Source: an uncultured Coriobacteriaceae bacterium
GTDB taxonomy: Bacteria > Actinomycetota > Coriobacteriia > Coriobacteriales > QAMH01
Reading direction: 5' to 3'
Length of the DNA stretch: 12,391 nt
Assembly (NCBI GenBank): GCA_902783925.1
Contig: CACZSV010000072.1
Span: 1 to 12,391 of the forward strand
Below the pieces are notes generated by a model. That model was not told the origin of the DNA. It searched no databases and was given only the letters and a program-made list of their open reading frames with translations. The position numbers and the translations under genes are program-made. Below are positions 6,003-12,391 of the stretch, in pieces (position 1 is the stretch's first letter; each line of letters opens with the position of its first letter).

Positions 6003-8186
6003 TCAGATATCGTGCTTTCTGCGTCTTCCCCGCAACAAGAACATCCGCAGCGCATACAAACCTGCGCCAACAAATATCAAAAGAATACCGATTGCAAGAA
6101 CCGCTGGGCTCCAGGCAACATCCCAATGCGCGCCCTCTTGGGTAACAGTAACTGCATCGGCATGCACTTCGAGCTCGTCATTATGGTCGGTGCAGGCAAG
6201 ATGGTAGGTGCCTTTGACCTCGATAGTATCGCCTCGACGAGCATAGCCGCCGTAATTGGCAATATTTGCCGCGAGTTCTTTTGACATATACACGCCGATC
6301 ATGGCGCCATCGCTCTTCACGTTGACCCATACGTGCTTGTCATCGGCGATAATTGCTTGCCCAACAGCTTCGGCCGTGAAAACGACATCCTTCCCGTCGA
6401 GGCGCGAGCTCGACGTGAGAAGCGCTTCGACGGCAACGGTATGGTACGTCTCGGTATCGCTGAGCGCGGGCACATCCTGCACGGATACCTGTGGACCACC
6501 TGAATCACCGGGCGCCGCCGTTGCCGCGGGTATGACAGACACCGACAAAGCCGCAAGGGAAAGTGCACATACCACCAGGACGCCCATGGTAGTTGTGGAC
6601 TTTTGCTGCTTGCGCCTTCTCCACGCCGTACCCCCGGAATTCTTGCTCTTCTGTTCCCTCAGCAGTTTTGATCGGCGGTTGCTGAACAGATTGGCTGGAT
6701 GAAGAGAGAGCACGATTCCCACTATTGCAGCGATGAGCGCAATGAACTCCACACGCCCGAGCCACATGAGCAAGAGTGAGACGACTTTAAGATCAAACGC
6801 CATATTCGGATGAACGACACCCGTGGATATACCGCAATTCGAAACACATGAAATCGCCTCGAGTACGGAGCTGAGCGCGTCATTTCCGTGGGCAATGAAA
6901 AACATGGATCCGATAGCCGCCGTAATAAGATAGAGAATGAAAACGGTCATGGCGAGAGTCGCGTCCTTTGAAGTCAAGGTCTGCGGACCAAAATGATCGT
7001 ATTTCATGCGAACATGCGCATTGCTCGGTAAGAGCCTGCGAAGAATTGCAACGCCAATCCAGCGCAGAACCTGCAGTATGCGAATGACCTTGATGCCCCC
7101 GCCTGTTGAATAGGCGCAGGCACCAAACATCGCGGCAACGCAGAGCAATATGACAACACCGTCGCTGAGCGTGCGACCGATCTGCTCGGGATACACCGTC
7201 TGCATGCCGCTGGTCGTCGCAGTAGAGATGACCGTGAACATGCCATTCACGAGCAATCCCTGGATACTGGTAACAATCCCTTCGCGCGTCATGACAAAGG
7301 TGACAAACACAACGAGGAATACAATCCAGAACATGTAGGTGCGTAGCTCGGAGTTCTTCGTAACCCGCTGGTATTTGCCACGCCTGAGATACACGAAAAT
7401 GCCAAAGCTCAGGGCTCCCGCAAACATCGAGATGCACAGCACGATATCAAGAGCAAGCGAGTGATAATACACAAGGTCGGAGGTGTGGGGTACAAAGCCT
7501 CCCGTGCTCGTCGCGTTAAAGGCAAGCCAAAAGCCGTTCATGATCGCATCGGGAACAGACATGCCCAGAGTAAAACAGACAATTGAAGCAGCAAGTGTGC
7601 CAAAAAGCGCAAAGGCCCCGATTACTCGTGCGACCATGCGCCAGCTTTCGCTGATACGCTGACGTCCGCGCTCGCCATCTTTGCGTCCTTCCATCACAAA
7701 CGGCTGAGCTCCTTGGCCAAAAAAACCGTAGTACATGGCAATGACAATCACCGCCTGCGCTCCTGCAAACGTGAGGAGCACGCGCCATGTAATCTGGGAA
7801 TACCCCAGGGAATCGACATCTTGGGCCAGAGTCAGTCCTGTCGTGGTGAGTGCGGACACAGAATCGAACAAGGCGTCGAAAGGCGAGGAAAACGATCCGG
7901 AAAGGAACAGGGGAACCGCCGCGATAACACCGATGACAATCCATGCGAAGCCCACAAGAAGCAAGGAGCGTCGCCTGTCGATCTTGTACGATTTGAGAAG
8001 CCGCAATAGCGAGCCGAGCGTTGCGCATACGCCCATTCCGCACACGAATGCAACACCCTGGCGCGCCTCGCCAAAGGCCAACGCCACAAGCGCAGGTACG
8101 ACCATGAGCGCACCTGTAAGCAATATGAGCACTCCGAGGTAGTGCCCTACGGTCGTGATGTCCGACCAATGGAATCGCGGCAACAT
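6003..8186 (-). CDS. TrkH potassium channel subunit fused to an extracytoplasmic OB-like domain
   Basis: This 727-residue protein joins two parts. Residues 1-500 are a TrkH subunit with four pore loops: TTTG (114-117), STGG (227-230), TTSG (324-327) and SNCG (449-452), plus YSTGGGIK near 360-366. After an Arg/Lys-rich linker (about 506-531) comes a signal-like hydrophobic helix (532-557, ending AATAAP), an OB-like domain (about 600-680) with His662, Cys665, His668, Glu671 and His675, a last helix (692-718) and a basic RGRRRKH end. The second part matches the separate protein at 3608-4288. The frame is open throughout, so this is one gene as read. The ATG at 8186 aligns with the start of the other TrkH and sits 10 nt behind a perfect TATAAT; upstream in-frame codons to 8291 lie in promoter DNA. 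It heads the potassium operon. Whether the hydrophobic segment is cleaved, splitting the product, cannot be told. Confidence 0.9.
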   Translation of the reverse strand: MLPRFHWSDITTVGHYLGVLILLTGALMVVPALVALAFGEARQGVAFVCGMGVCATLGSLLRLLKSYKIDRRRSLLLVGFAWIVIGVIAAVPLFLSGSFSSPFDALFDSVSALTTTGLTLAQDVDSLGYSQITWRVLLTFAGAQAVIVIAMYYGFFGQGAQPFVMEGRKDGERGRQRISESWRMVARVIGAFALFGTLAASIVCFTLGMSVPDAIMNGFWLAFNATSTGGFVPHTSDLVYYHSLALDIVLCISMFAGALSFGIFVYLRRGKYQRVTKNSELRTYMFWIVFLVVFVTFVMTREGIVTSIQGLLVNGMFTVISTATTSGMQTVYPEQIGRTLSDGVVILLCVAAMFGACAYSTGGGIKVIRILQVLRWIGVAILRRLLPSNAHVRMKYDHFGPQTLTSKDATLAMTVFILYLITAAIGSMFFIAHGNDALSSVLEAISCVSNCGISTGVVHPNMAFDLKVVSLLLMWLGRVEFIALIAAIVGIVLSLHPANLFSNRRSKLLREQKSKNSGGTAWRRRKQQKSTTTMGVLVVCALSLAALSVSVIPAATAAPGDSGGPQVSVQDVPALSDTETYHTVAVEALLTSSSRLDGKDVVFTAEAVGQAIIADDKHVWVNVKSDGAMIGVYMSKELAANIANYGGYARRGDTIEVKGTYHLACTDHNDELEVHADAVTVTQEGAHWDVAWSPAVLAIGILLIFVGAGLYALRMFLLRGRRRKHDI

Positions 8187-8196
8187 AATGGAGGGG

Positions 8197-8202
8197 ATTA
8201 TA
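8197..8202 (-). promoter_or_regulatory. Perfect -10 box for the potassium operon, near-leaderless start
   Basis: On the minus strand TATAAT ends 10 nt before the ATG of the fusion gene, so transcription should begin 0-3 nt from the start codon. There is no Shine-Dalgarno sequence; the intervening bases read CCCCTCCATT. No good -35 hexamer is seen. Instead a CGGTG/CACCG inverted repeat (8214-8229) covers the -35 region and could be a regulator site. There is no room for a c-di-AMP riboswitch leader between promoter and gene. Confidence 0.6.
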
Positions 8203-8300
8203 CCGCGCAACGGCGGTGCGAAACCACCGGAATGAGTTAGCAGAAAGAGGCGGCGGGGCAGACCTCGTGGCCAGCCCTTCGACTCACCCAAGGAGGCTTA

Positions 8301-8329
8301 CGCGAGAGGCACTAATATCGCCTCTCGCG
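8301..8329 (-). terminator. Strong GC-rich hairpin after the CAP gene, no T-run
   Basis: CGCGAGAGGC (8301-8310) and GCCTCTCGCG (8320-8329) are perfect 10-bp arms around a 9-nt loop. It lies between the end of the CAP gene and the promoter of the potassium operon, where a terminator is expected. Neither side has a T-run, so it may be a U-less actinobacterial terminator or only an mRNA-stabilising hairpin. Confidence 0.5.
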
Positions 8330-8341
8330 CTGCAGTCAAAC

Positions 8342-8398
8342 GCCGATGCCCTCATCGCGCCAGCCCATACCAGCCGATGCCCTCATCGCGCCAGCCCA
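8342..8398. repeat. 26-bp perfect direct repeat at 31-bp period
   Basis: The 26-bp unit beginning GCCGATGCCCTCATCGCG occurs at 8342-8367 and again, identically, at 8373-8398. Read on the minus strand each copy encodes the LGWRDEGIG segment of a DUF5648 repeat. The 31-bp period is not a multiple of three, so the duplication itself shifts the frame. It looks like a slippage product in the decayed 3' end of the CAP gene. Confidence 0.85.
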
Positions 8399-8426
8399 GG
8401 CTCACCAGATACTGATGCTCATTCAC
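8352..8426 (-). pseudogene. Frame-shifted remnant of the CAP gene's last DUF5648 repeat
   Basis: Directly past the TGA of the CAP gene, another minus-strand frame reads VNEHQYLVSLGWRDEGIGWYG and then LAR-stop at 8352-8354. This is the expected second half of the repeat that stops abruptly after NHNYTVE in the main frame. The break therefore lies near 8424-8431. Either the gene has lost its last half-repeat by an indel or the sequence has an error here; frameshifting during translation is less likely, since no slippery run is seen. Confidence 0.7.
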
Positions 8427-9757
8427 TCCACCGTGTAGTTATGGTTGTTCGCAAAGGCGTTGGGGTTGTAGTCGCGGTAGAGCGGCGTGGTGTGCGCATC
8501 ATCGCTGAACCAGCCTTCGCCCTCGTAGTTCCAACCGGCATCCACCAGCATGTCGCGCTCGGCGGCGTCCGGCGTATAGTGGTGCTCGCCTGCAACCGGG
8601 TTGTACATGCGGTACACGGGCGTGCTCGAATCAGTCGGGGCGTACCAGCCGACGCCCTCGTAGCGCCAGCCCAGACTGGACAAATACGTGGTCTCGCTCC
8701 AGTCCGACGTATAGAAGTGCTCGCCAGAATTGGGGTTATACAGGCGATACATCTCCTCTTTATACGACACATTGATATCGATACCGACCCCTTGGTCGCC
8801 AACGAGCGTCGAGATTTGTGCCTTTCCTTCGGCAACTCCCGTCACCACGCCATTCGAATCGACCGTTGCCACTTCGGGATTAATCGAGATAAACGACGCC
8901 TTGCTTGGCTCGACCCACGCCTTCACATCTGGCAGCGTGGACAGAGTCGCTCCGATATTCAACTGGGTCGTCTTGCCCGGTCCAATAGTCTTCTTTGAAG
9001 TGCTGACATCGATTTTCGCAGAAAGATCGCTCGAGTTGACGATGTTCACAACAGCGTCGTAATCGCCTGCATATCCAACGGACTGGTCATTTGCAGCCCA
9101 GCTACCGGACTCGCCACATGCGCACGAACCGTAGTGAGATCCCGGCACAGTTACAGCCGCAAAACCATACGCAGTATTTCTTGGATTGATAAGCGCCTCG
9201 TAGTGGCCAGTCTCTCCATATCCGGACTCACCGTGAATCTTCTTTATGTAATCCGCCTTCTCTGTTTTCCATATTGAGAAGCCGGTTGCAATACTTCTTC
9301 CTGGCCAGGCGAGGATTTCGCCATAGGATGTCGTCGTGTCCGTTTTTGCAGAAAAACAAGACTCACCGTTAGGACGGGTATGCGAAACAACCAAGTTTGC
9401 CTCGAGGCCGCGCTGTACGGCAATTTGCTCCAAACCGGCATCCCACCCAAAACCCGTCAGGTACTCATCGCGTGTCATGCCAGCCGGTAAGGTGACGATG
9501 CCCTCATCATAAGCTTCTGCACGGTATTCACGGATGAGACGAAGCGAATCCTCGCGTACCTTTGGCTGATCGAGGGAAACCCTGACCGAAACGGGAATTG
9601 CCCCTTCTGGCGTGGTTTTGTCGCTGGCGAGCTGCGGCAAACTTGCCGCCTGCGCGCTCGGGACTATTCCGAGCATTAAGAACGCGCAGGCAAATAGCAA
9701 TGCACATAGAGCACCTGCACGCTTTAGCGCATGTGACAATTCGACTGAATAATCCAT
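8423..9757 (-). CDS. Secreted CAP/SCP-domain protein with Ig-like and DUF5648 repeats
   Basis: The 444-residue product has a signal peptide (basic LKRAG, then a hydrophobic core ending VPSAQA near residue 37). A CAP/SCP-like domain follows at about 73-213, with SHTRPNGESCFS, GEILAW, GHYEALINP and YGFAAV segments. Next is a bacterial Ig-like (BIG2) domain at about 248-331, with INPEVATVDSNGVVTGVAEG. Then come DUF5648-type repeats at 336-380 and 381-425 and a truncated third from 426. Each repeat has a YRxYNP...GEHxYT half and a GWxYEGxGW half. Such repeats are common at the C-termini of secreted Gram-positive surface proteins and probably help cell-wall or ligand attachment. The precise role of the CAP domain is unknown. 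An ATG at 9772 with its own GGAG is an equally possible start, 5 codons longer. The C-terminus appears cut off by a frameshift. Confidence 0.87.
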   Translation of the reverse strand: MDYSVELSHALKRAGALCALLFACAFLMLGIVPSAQAASLPQLASDKTTPEGAIPVSVRVSLDQPKVREDSLRLIREYRAEAYDEGIVTLPAGMTRDEYLTGFGWDAGLEQIAVQRGLEANLVVSHTRPNGESCFSAKTDTTTSYGEILAWPGRSIATGFSIWKTEKADYIKKIHGESGYGETGHYEALINPRNTAYGFAAVTVPGSHYGSCACGESGSWAANDQSVGYAGDYDAVVNIVNSSDLSAKIDVSTSKKTIGPGKTTQLNIGATLSTLPDVKAWVEPSKASFISINPEVATVDSNGVVTGVAEGKAQISTLVGDQGVGIDINVSYKEEMYRLYNPNSGEHFYTSDWSETTYLSSLGWRYEGVGWYAPTDSSTPVYRMYNPVAGEHHYTPDAAERDMLVDAGWNYEGEGWFSDDAHTTPLYRDYNPNAFANNHNYTVE

Positions 9758-9947
9758 ACTACCCTCTCCCATCGCTTACTCCGCCATCCATACACCTGCT
9801 TTGCCTAAACTATCGCAAAACCCACAATACGGCTAGCCTTTGTATCCTCTGCCTAAAATTGGCATGAGGCACTTTCATTCAATTCCAAAGTATCGATGCT
9901 CGAACGCAGAATTAGTCGCGCAGCAATTCACATTGGCGAGCGCTCTC

Positions 9948-9961
9948 GGCGCGTACGCGCC
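9948..9961. repeat. 14-bp perfect GC-rich palindrome downstream of the ATPase gene
   Basis: GGCGCGTACGCGCC is self-complementary over its full length and lies 15 nt past the ATPase stop codon. The adjacent GAGCGCTC (9938-9945) is also palindromic. No T-run follows on the minus strand, so a classical terminator is not supported. The rest of the gap up to the CAP gene (about 200 bp) holds two copies of TTTAGGCA on the minus strand, at 9857-9850 and 9809-9802, and no convincing promoter hexamers. Confidence 0.5.
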
Positions 9962-9976
9962 CACGCCTTTCAGCCG

Positions 9977-12364
9977 TTATTGCTCGAGGCCTGCCAAATA
10001 GGCCGCTTGGCGGCGAATCGCGATGTTGAAGAGCCAGTTAAACAGGATGCTAATAAGAACCGCGAGAATGATAGTTGCAATCACCATCTCGAACGAGAAC
10101 GGCGTCAGCATGAAAATCGGGCCCATGAAGAAGATGCCGATAGCCAGACCAAGGAGTATCACCACGAGCAAGCACACACGCACCGGATTAAACGGGATGG
10201 AGAGTCTGATGACCAGATTCACACCAGCAACGCAGGTCAGAATCACGCAAAGCGTCGAGAATTGCTCTTGGCTCAGCCCGTTGAAATATCCAAATATCAC
10301 CGAGATAACCACTGCGAGCACGACGCAGATAGCACCTGGAATCGCCTTGATAATAACGTTGCGCAAGAACTCGCCGCGTATGAGCTCGTGGTTTGGCTCG
10401 AGCGCGAGCACGAACGACGGCAGGCCGATCGTGAACGCATCGATGAGCGAAAGCTGAATGGTCACAAACGGGTAGTTGTACGCAACGATGAAAATGAACA
10501 GCAGCGACATGAGCGCGGAGAATATCGTCTTGACAAGGAACAGAGAACCAGAACGTTGCAGATTGTTGATGGAACGCCGCCCTTCGGCAACGACATGGGG
10601 CATCGAGGCGAAATCGTCGTCGAGCAATATGAGCTGAGCAACGCTGCGGGCGGCATCAGAACCGCTTCCCATGGCAACCGAGCAATCCGCCGTATGCAAA
10701 GCGAGCACATCGTTGACGCCGTCGCCCGTCATGGCAACCGTATGGCCCTGTTTCTGCAGCGCTTCAACGAGCTGCTTTTTCTGAGCGGGGCTCACGCGGC
10801 CGAATACGCGACATTCACGTGCCGCTTTCTCGAGCTCTTCTTGCGTCGTGATAGTGCTCATGTCCACGCAATGGTCGGCGTCTGGCACGCCGACAGTCGC
10901 GGCAATGTTCGCAACCGTCTCTACAGAGTCGCCGCTGATGATATTGATGCGCACACCCTGTTCCTTGAAAAAGCCAAGGGTCTGCGCCGCAGTTGCGCGA
11001 ACAACATCTTTGATAAAGACAAAAGCAAGGGGTTCGATGCTGCCCGTGATGGCATCCTCGTCATCGAAATCGTCAACGCGTGCGAGCACGAGCACGCGGC
11101 GCACGCCAGCCAGGCGACTGATGGTTTCCTGCGCAGCTGGCAATGAATCCGAGCCCTTCAGCACAAATTCCGCCGCGCCAATCGCATAATTGCCGGCCTC
11201 GCTGCCATAGCACACGCCTGAGTACTTGTGCTCGGAAGAAAACGGGACGACCCTCGTCTGACCCGCAATGGCTTTTGGTGCGTCGGGGCGTTCTTTGAGA
11301 GCCGAGACATAGTTATGAAGCGCTTTGGCCGTTTCGTTTTCGTCCTTGGACAACGAGACAAGAGCCACAAGAGCGTGGAGCGCATCATCATAGGAAACGC
11401 CGTCGAAGGGAATGACCTCGTCAACTTTCATCTCGCCTGTTGTGATGGTGCCTGTCTTGTCAAGACAGACGACATCGACACGTGCCAAGGTCTCCACACA
11501 ATACAGCTCCTGGACCAACACTTGGTGTTGCGCCAGGCGAACAACGCTGACGGCGAGAACGGCAGAGGTCAAAAGGATGAGCCCCTGGGGGATCATGCCG
11601 ACGAGGGCAGCAGACGTATGCAGAATCGCGGTTTGCAGCGTACCGCCACCAAAGTTTATCTCCTTGACAACAAGAGCAACTCCCAGAGGAACGATGAGCA
11701 CCGTCACAAAGCGAATGATCTTGTTGAGAGATTCCATGATGTCCGAACGAACCTTGCGGTGCACTTTTGCCGCATTGTTGATCTTTGTCGCATAGTTATC
11801 GACGCCAACGGCAACGACCTGCGCAACGCACGACCCCGCGCTGATGAAGCTGCCCGAAAATAGCTCATCTCCGGGCGCTTTAGACACGAGGTCGGATTCG
11901 CCGGTGAGCAGGCTTTCGTTTGCGCTGCACTTTCCCTCGACGACGATGCAATCCGATGGGACTTGATCACCGCGATCGAGGACGACAATATCGCCGAGGA
12001 CAATTTCGGAAAGCGCGATATCGCTGCGCTGGCCATCTCGAATCACATGTGCTTTTGTCGACGTGATAACCGACAGCCGATCGATAGTGAGCTTGGAGCG
12101 AACTTCTTGAAAAATGCCGATGACGATATTGCAGATGATAATCGCCATGAACAGAAGGTTTCTATACGACCCCGTCCAGAAAATCGCGATGGCGAGAATG
12201 ATATTCACCAGGTTGAACAGCGTGCAAATATTGCTGTAGAAGATCTGCGGAATCGTGCGCGTGCGGACATCGGCGTTGATATTCACCTCGCCAGCAGCAA
12301 CATGTGTCTCGACCTCAACGCTCGTGAGGCCGGTTTGGGTGTTTGTACGCTCTTTCAATTCCAT
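9977..12364 (-). CDS. Cation-translocating P-type ATPase, CtpE/CaxP-like (probable Ca2+)
   Basis: This 795-residue pump shows the whole P-type ATPase layout: two N-terminal helices (about 45-85), the actuator domain with TGES at 154-157, a pore helix with MIPQGL (257-262), the phosphorylation site DKTGT with Asp302, a nucleotide domain, the hinge TGDGVND at 546-552, and C-terminal helices to about 782. The run VQELYCVETLARVDVVCLDKTGT resembles mycobacterial CtpE and pneumococcal CaxP, which handle calcium, and there is no N-terminal heavy-metal domain. Ca2+ export is thus the best guess, but ion specificity is not proven by sequence. The ATG at 12364 was chosen because TATTAT lies 7 nt before it, fitting a leaderless message; a TTG at 12385 would place the start upstream of that box. 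It is unlinked in orientation or spacing to the K+ operon. Confidence 0.92.
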   Translation of the reverse strand: MELKERTNTQTGLTSVEVETHVAAGEVNINADVRTRTIPQIFYSNICTLFNLVNIILAIAIFWTGSYRNLLFMAIIICNIVIGIFQEVRSKLTIDRLSVITSTKAHVIRDGQRSDIALSEIVLGDIVVLDRGDQVPSDCIVVEGKCSANESLLTGESDLVSKAPGDELFSGSFISAGSCVAQVVAVGVDNYATKINNAAKVHRKVRSDIMESLNKIIRFVTVLIVPLGVALVVKEINFGGGTLQTAILHTSAALVGMIPQGLILLTSAVLAVSVVRLAQHQVLVQELYCVETLARVDVVCLDKTGTITTGEMKVDEVIPFDGVSYDDALHALVALVSLSKDENETAKALHNYVSALKERPDAPKAIAGQTRVVPFSSEHKYSGVCYGSEAGNYAIGAAEFVLKGSDSLPAAQETISRLAGVRRVLVLARVDDFDDEDAITGSIEPLAFVFIKDVVRATAAQTLGFFKEQGVRINIISGDSVETVANIAATVGVPDADHCVDMSTITTQEELEKAARECRVFGRVSPAQKKQLVEALQKQGHTVAMTGDGVNDVLALHTADCSVAMGSGSDAARSVAQLILLDDDFASMPHVVAEGRRSINNLQRSGSLFLVKTIFSALMSLLFIFIVAYNYPFVTIQLSLIDAFTIGLPSFVLALEPNHELIRGEFLRNVIIKAIPGAICVVLAVVISVIFGYFNGLSQEQFSTLCVILTCVAGVNLVIRLSIPFNPVRVCLLVVILLGLAIGIFFMGPIFMLTPFSFEMVIATIILAVLISILFNWLFNIAIRRQAAYLAGLEQ

Positions 12365-12371
12365 ATCACAG

Positions 12372-12377
12372 ATAATA
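12372..12377 (-). promoter_or_regulatory. -10 box giving a leaderless ATPase mRNA
   Basis: On the minus strand TATTAT is followed by 7 nt and then the ATG at 12364-12362, so RNA synthesis would begin at or next to the A of the start codon. There is no Shine-Dalgarno sequence. The window ends 14 nt upstream of the box, so the -35 element cannot be seen. Confidence 0.5.
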
Positions 12378-12391
12378 GCACGCAACTGCGG

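Noticed and set aside
6880..7437. 185-codon minus-strand frame inside the TrkH fusion, and similar frames at 7516-8169 and 4991-5602
   Set aside because: They are rich in Cys, His and Arg and overlap conserved TrkH pore-loop codons in another frame, so they are shadows.
8187..8291. N-terminal extension of the TrkH fusion to 8291
   Set aside because: The extra 35 codons have no counterpart in the second TrkH and include the TATAAT box.
8342..8398. CRISPR-like array
   Set aside because: There are only two copies with a 5-bp gap, and they encode part of a protein repeat.
8187..8422. c-di-AMP (ydaO-type) riboswitch before the K+ operon
   Set aside because: Such leaders often precede K+ transporter genes, but the -10 box sits 10 nt from the start codon and leaves no leader RNA.
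9896..11146. 416-codon plus-strand open frame antisense to the ATPase gene
   Set aside because: The product is extremely rich in Arg, His and Glu, with no domain or ribosome site, and it lies over conserved ATPase codons. It is a shadow frame.

Overview
The window is a compact bacterial chromosome segment of about 50-55 % G+C by eye, and essentially all of its genes lie on the minus strand. Three things point to an actinobacterium, most likely of the class Coriobacteriia: a secreted CAP-domain protein ending in YRLYNP...GEHFYT / GWxYEGxGW repeats (DUF5648 type), a CtpE/CaxP-like P-type ATPase, and two genes that look leaderless. This assignment is an inference from gene content, not a database match.

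In transcription order (right to left) the window holds: (1) a calcium-type P-type ATPase (12364-9977) with a -10 box placed for a leaderless mRNA; (2) a secreted CAP/Ig-like/DUF5648 protein (9757-8423) whose last repeat is broken by a frameshift and followed by a 26-bp direct duplication; (3) a potassium-transport operon: a TrkH-type channel fused in frame to a membrane-anchored extracytoplasmic OB-like domain (8186-6003), a previously uncalled 45-residue single-helix membrane protein (5965-5828), a second TrkH (5817-4285), a stand-alone OB-like membrane protein (4288-3608), and the ribosome-assembly GTPase RsgA (3611-2622); (4) a MobA-like nucleotidyltransferase with its own promoter (2466-1804); (5) a membrane-anchored HtrA/DegP-type protease (1671-223) closed by a bidirectional terminator at 114-151.

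The most interesting region is the potassium operon. The same two-part cassette (TrkH plus OB-like anchored domain) occurs twice in tandem. In one copy the two parts are a single polypeptide; in the other they are separate genes joined by a 4-nt ATGA stop/start overlap. The two OB-like domains share an H-x2-C-x2-H-x2-E-x3-H pattern, which suggests a metal or redox site outside the cell. A tiny membrane protein sits between the cassettes and rsgA is coupled to the end. No trkA (the usual cytosolic gating subunit) is present in the window. Together this looks like a non-canonical K+ uptake system with two different TrkH subunits and a dedicated extracytoplasmic accessory domain.

The intergenic stretches contain a 22-bp operator-like palindrome before htrA, a sigma-70-like promoter before the mobA-like gene, a long GC-rich hairpin after the CAP gene and a 14-bp palindrome after the ATPase gene. 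I see no rRNA, tRNA, CRISPR array or insertion sequence.
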